The notes beneath the pieces are model-generated. The model was not told the DNA's origin, made no database searches, and saw only the letters and a list, made by a program, of their open reading frames with translations. A stretch of 8,584 bases of DNA from Microcaldota archaeon (GTDB lineage: Archaea > B1Sed10-29 > JACOVT01). Where the stretch lies: positions 1-8,584 of the forward strand of contig JACOVT010000032.1 of assembly GCA_016177165.1 (NCBI GenBank), written 5' to 3'. Shown one piece after another: positions 6,547 to 8,584 of this stretch (position 1 is its first letter; each line of letters opens with the position of its first letter). Both the position numbers and the translations under genes were made by a program.

Positions 6547-7050
6547 ATGTCCCGCATCCTGCTGCTCATCCCGCCGTCCGGCTTCAAGGACGGCGAGCTG
6601 GAAGAGGCAAAGAAAACGCTTTCAGGAGGCGGCCACAAGCTCACGATTGTCTCGGACCGAAAGAGCCCGTCGCTGGGCATACTGTGGACAAAAGAGAATC
6701 CGCAGGCAAAGCTTAGCGACATAAAAGCAGGCGAGTTCGACGCCCTGTTGCTGATAGGGGGACCGGGAGCCAGTTACTACTACAAGCAGGAGCGTGCCCA
6801 TTCCGTGATGAGGGAATTTCTTGATGGTGGAAAACCTGTCGGGGCAATGGATCTTGCCGTTAGCGTGCTGGCGAGGGCAAACCTGCTTTCCGGCAGGAAG
6901 GTTGCGTGTTGGCCTCTCGAGAAAAAGCTGGTCGAGTCAAAGGGCGCCACACCGAGCGGCGAAGGCGTGACGATCGACGGCAACCTAATCACGATGATGC
7001 AACCATCGTTCACTACCAAGTTCCTCGAGGCCTTCTCATCCAAGCTGTGA
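6547..7050 (+). CDS. DJ-1/PfpI family paralogue lacking the nucleophile cysteine
   Basis: Also 167 residues and alignable along its length with the preceding gene: E17 in FKDGEL, LLIGGPGASYYY in the glycine loop, and GKPVGAMDLAVSVLARANLLSGRKVACWP at the elbow. Where the upstream copy has I-C-L-A this one has M-D-L-A, so the nucleophile is aspartate (D102, GAT at 6850-6852). It is therefore probably non-catalytic, or uses different chemistry; C121 in VACWP is its only other candidate thiol. It follows the first paralogue by 4 bases, with GTTGATCC before ATG as a probable Shine-Dalgarno overlapping the previous stop. A regulatory or structural partner of the active copy is the simplest inference. 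Local duplication followed by divergence is implied. Confidence 0.88.
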   Translation: MSRILLLIPPSGFKDGELEEAKKTLSGGGHKLTIVSDRKSPSLGILWTKENPQAKLSDIKAGEFDALLLIGGPGASYYYKQERAHSVMREFLDGGKPVGAMDLAVSVLARANLLSGRKVACWPLEKKLVESKGATPSGEGVTIDGNLITMMQPSFTTKFLEAFSSKL

Positions 7051-7054
7051 TTGC

Positions 7055-7753
7055 ATGCTGTTGGCTGTCGTAAGCAAGTGGAGGCGCCGGATCCGCAGGG
7101 AGGTGCGCTCGCTCGGGTTCGAAACCACTCGCCTGCGCCCTGATGTCGTCGCCTGCGTTGGTGGGGACGGAACGCTCCTTCTGGCGGAGCAAAAGTTTCC
7201 CGGCGTCCCAAAACTGTTCATCTACCACAAGTGCGCCAAGAAGTGCACTCACTCCCCGCTTGAAAAGTACTGGAAACTATTGCGCGAGCGCAAGTACGTG
7301 GTAGTAAAATCTATCAAGCTAGAGGCGCGCGTTGGAGGCCGCGTCCTACACGCGATAAACGACGTCAACATCCACTACCTATTGCCGCAAGCAGTCGGGC
7401 TGCGCGTCAGCGCCGGCCGCCGTCGCTGGGAATGCCTTGGCGACGGAGTGGTCATTTCCACGCCGTTTGGATCCACTGCATACTTCAAGGCCATCACGCG
7501 CAAGACTTTTTCGCGCGGCATCGGTTTGGCGTTCAACCACCCCATAAAGCCAACAACCCATGCCGTGTTGCCTGAAAACTCTCGGATGGTCGTGGAAGTT
7601 GTCCGGGGGCGCGGCTTGCTAGCATGCGACGCCAACCCGCGCATAGTCTACCTGAGCAAGGGCGACAGGATCATCATCCGCAAGGCCCGCGAGCCCGCGC
7701 GCTTCGTGTTGCTGCAAGGAATGCCGTTCAGGGTTGTTGTGTCCGAAAGATAA
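7055..7753 (+). CDS. nadK: NAD kinase
   Basis: This 232-residue enzyme phosphorylates NAD to NADP in the cytosol, supplying cofactor for reductive and thiol-based defence pathways. It carries the signature GGDGT at 36-40 (catalytic D38), an ND pair at 102-103 in AINDVNIHYLLP, and DGVVISTPFGSTAY at 130-143. The C-terminal beta region around LAFNHPIKPTTHAVLPENSRMVVEV is also typical. The protein is short: only about 35 residues precede GGDGT, so part of the usual N-terminal Rossmann segment is reduced. ATG 7055 is 4 bases after the previous stop and is preceded by GTGATTGC, as at the second platform gene. Cys60 and Cys64 in KCAKKC could bind metal or form a disulfide, but this is only suggestive. 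Co-transcription with the DJ-1 pair is likely. Confidence 0.93.
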   Translation: MLLAVVSKWRRRIRREVRSLGFETTRLRPDVVACVGGDGTLLLAEQKFPGVPKLFIYHKCAKKCTHSPLEKYWKLLRERKYVVVKSIKLEARVGGRVLHAINDVNIHYLLPQAVGLRVSAGRRRWECLGDGVVISTPFGSTAYFKAITRKTFSRGIGLAFNHPIKPTTHAVLPENSRMVVEVVRGRGLLACDANPRIVYLSKGDRIIIRKAREPARFVLLQGMPFRVVVSER

Positions 7754-7759
7754 CCGTGC

Positions 7760-7767
7760 CTTTAATA
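7760..7767 (+). promoter_or_regulatory. TATA box of the lipoprotein gene
   Basis: CTTTAATA is centred about 26 bases before ATG 7790, with no Shine-Dalgarno in the 36-base spacer, the textbook arrangement for a leaderless archaeal message. An earlier ATG at 7779 meets a stop within five codons. Confidence 0.6.
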
Positions 7768-7789
7768 AGCGGCCGGCCATGCTAGGGGC

Positions 7790-8140
7790 ATGAAGCTACT
7801 CGCCGTGATGCCGGTAGCAGCCCTGCTGTTTCTGGCCGGCTGCACCCAACAGCAGCCTGTAGAGTTTGCATTTGAAATGTATGACCTGAGTAATCACACG
7901 TTACTGAAGAACCACACGTTTTACGTTCAGGTATCGCTGCCTCTGGATCGCCAAGAGGTGCTGGAAGTGCTGCGCGCAGGATATGCCAAGGCAGGCCTTC
8001 CAACAAGTCTTGTGGTCGATTCCAAGCTTCGCGAGAACCGAGCACAATGGTACTTGAGTGAAACCGGCCCGGACGCGATGCCTCGGTGTGGGACCCAGGT
8101 GTTAGGCAGGACGCTTGTCAGGGAATGCAGCGGAACCTAA
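7790..8140 (+). CDS. Small secreted lipoprotein of unknown function
   Basis: I do not recognise the family. The 116-residue product starts MKLL, has a hydrophobic signal (VMPVAALLFLAG) and a lipobox LAGC with Cys18, so it should be lipid-anchored outside the cell. The mature part is about 99 residues and includes two N-X-T sequons, N35-H-T and N41-H-T, compatible with archaeal N-glycosylation, and two cysteines (C100, C113) that could form a disulfide. An 11-base direct repeat with one mismatch encodes the two sequons. The gene has its own TATA box and is probably transcribed separately from nadK. Its TAA ends at the base before the stop codon of the opposite-strand dehydrogenase. Confidence 0.75.
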   Translation: MKLLAVMPVAALLFLAGCTQQQPVEFAFEMYDLSNHTLLKNHTFYVQVSLPLDRQEVLEVLRAGYAKAGLPTSLVVDSKLRENRAQWYLSETGPDAMPRCGTQVLGRTLVRECSGT

Positions 8141-8584
8141 CTAGAACTTGATCCCTAGCTTGGGATCGCACGTCTTACACGCGCGTAGCACGCGCTCTTG
8201 CGCGATGCGTTCGGCCTCCTTTCGAGGCGACTTTCCGCTCTTCTTTGAGGCGTCCAGCACCAGCTTGGTGTTCTTGGAAACTTTCTGTTCGACCAGCTTA
8301 AACATTTGGGCAGGTTTGCCGCCCACGTATTCCACGTAAGATGAGATGACTCCCCCGGCATTGGCAACAAAGTCTGGCACGATAAGCGTGCCGCGCTCGT
8401 GCAGCCGCTCCTCGACGTCATGGGACATTGGTATGTTGGAGCCCTCGATGATTAGTTTGGCTTTGACTCGACCTTTGTTTGCGGTGTTGATCAGGTCGGG
8501 GATCGCGGCAGTGACAAGAATGTCGACCGGCAGCTCCACGATTTTCGGGCCAGCAAGCGTTTTTGCTCCTGGATAAGCAGTAAC
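8141..8584 (-). CDS. Glutamate dehydrogenase (Glu/Leu/Phe/Val family), C-terminal part, 5' end beyond window
   Basis: The 147 visible residues are the Rossmann-fold C-terminal half of an NAD(P)-dependent glutamate dehydrogenase, which interconverts glutamate and 2-oxoglutarate plus ammonia. Typical segments are VDILVTAAIPDLINTANKG, AKLIIEGSNIPMS and GTLIVPDFVANAGGVISSYVEYVGG. The family usually has PAA and EGAN; here they read TAA and EGSN, so this is a divergent member and another amino acid dehydrogenase of the same family is possible. The frame is open to the right edge (VTAYPGAKTLAGPKIV precedes the first possible internal start at 8539), so the real start lies outside. A Lys-rich region precedes the end. 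It is convergent with the lipoprotein, with stop codons directly adjacent. Confidence 0.88.
   Translation of the reverse strand, partial: VTAYPGAKTLAGPKIVELPVDILVTAAIPDLINTANKGRVKAKLIIEGSNIPMSHDVEERLHERGTLIVPDFVANAGGVISSYVEYVGGKPAQMFKLVEQKVSKNTKLVLDASKKSGKSPRKEAERIAQERVLRACKTCDPKLGIKF
8150..8167. repeat. Small inverted repeat at the 3' end of the dehydrogenase gene
   Basis: GATCCC and GGGATC flank a 6-base loop, a possible short hairpin near the convergent gene ends. With no adjacent T-run and only 6 paired bases, it is weak as a terminator and may be chance. Confidence 0.2.

Noticed and set aside
7782..8045. 87-codon minus frame opposite the lipoprotein
   Set aside because: The plus strand has a signal peptide, a lipobox and a well-placed TATA box; the minus frame has neither promoter nor motif.
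1..8584. CRISPR array, tRNA or rRNA gene, insertion sequence
   Set aside because: I saw no regularly spaced repeats, cloverleaf-like segments, transposase motifs or flanking inverted repeats.

Overview
This is a compact, archaeal-looking stretch, GC-rich (around 60% in the lines I counted) except for its first gene. Most starts fit one of two archaeal signals. Either an A/T-rich TATA box lies about 23-28 bases before a start with no ribosome-binding site (leaderless), or a GTGAT-type Shine-Dalgarno sits 3-4 bases before an operon-internal ATG. The proteins include an archaeal-style type IV pilus ATPase with two TadC-type membrane proteins, an OGG1-type 8-oxoguanine glycosylase, a ThiI/THUMP relative, a short NAD kinase and a glutamate dehydrogenase. 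Together they suggest an archaeon, perhaps a small-genome DPANN lineage; the lineage guess is weak because there is no rRNA or other marker.

Layout. 1-805 (minus) is a partial arginase-superfamily hydrolase, closest to formimidoylglutamase, with much lower GC than the rest. It diverges from a glutaredoxin (888-1124, plus) across an A/T-rich promoter region. The glutaredoxin runs head-to-head into an 8-oxoguanine DNA glycosylase (1111-1956, minus), and the two coding ends overlap by 14 bases. A 112-base divergent spacer with a near-perfect palindrome and repeated CGGTTAA words follows. Next comes a plus-strand pilus-assembly block: ATPase (2069-3430) and two TadB/TadC-like integral membrane proteins (about 3414-4238 and 4243-5142). 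No pilin or prepilin peptidase is in the window.

Continuing on the plus strand: a ThiI-like protein whose PP-loop motif has been replaced (5163-6020); two tandem DJ-1/PfpI paralogues of exactly 167 residues each, one with the nucleophile cysteine and one with aspartate in its place (6039-6542, 6547-7050); a NAD kinase (7055-7753); and a small lipoprotein (7790-8140). The lipoprotein stop codon abuts that of a minus-strand glutamate dehydrogenase, whose 5' part lies beyond the right edge.

How they may work together. The pilus trio is one assembly engine. The DJ-1 pair and NAD kinase are spaced by 4 bases and are probably one transcript. With the nearby glutaredoxin and oxoguanine glycosylase, the window is enriched in redox and oxidative-damage functions, but that grouping is inference from neighbourhood. 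The most unusual items are the ThiI homologue without a PP-loop and the active/inactive-looking DJ-1 pair. I see no tRNA, rRNA, CRISPR array, insertion sequence or attachment site, and no gene-free gap longer than about 115 bases.
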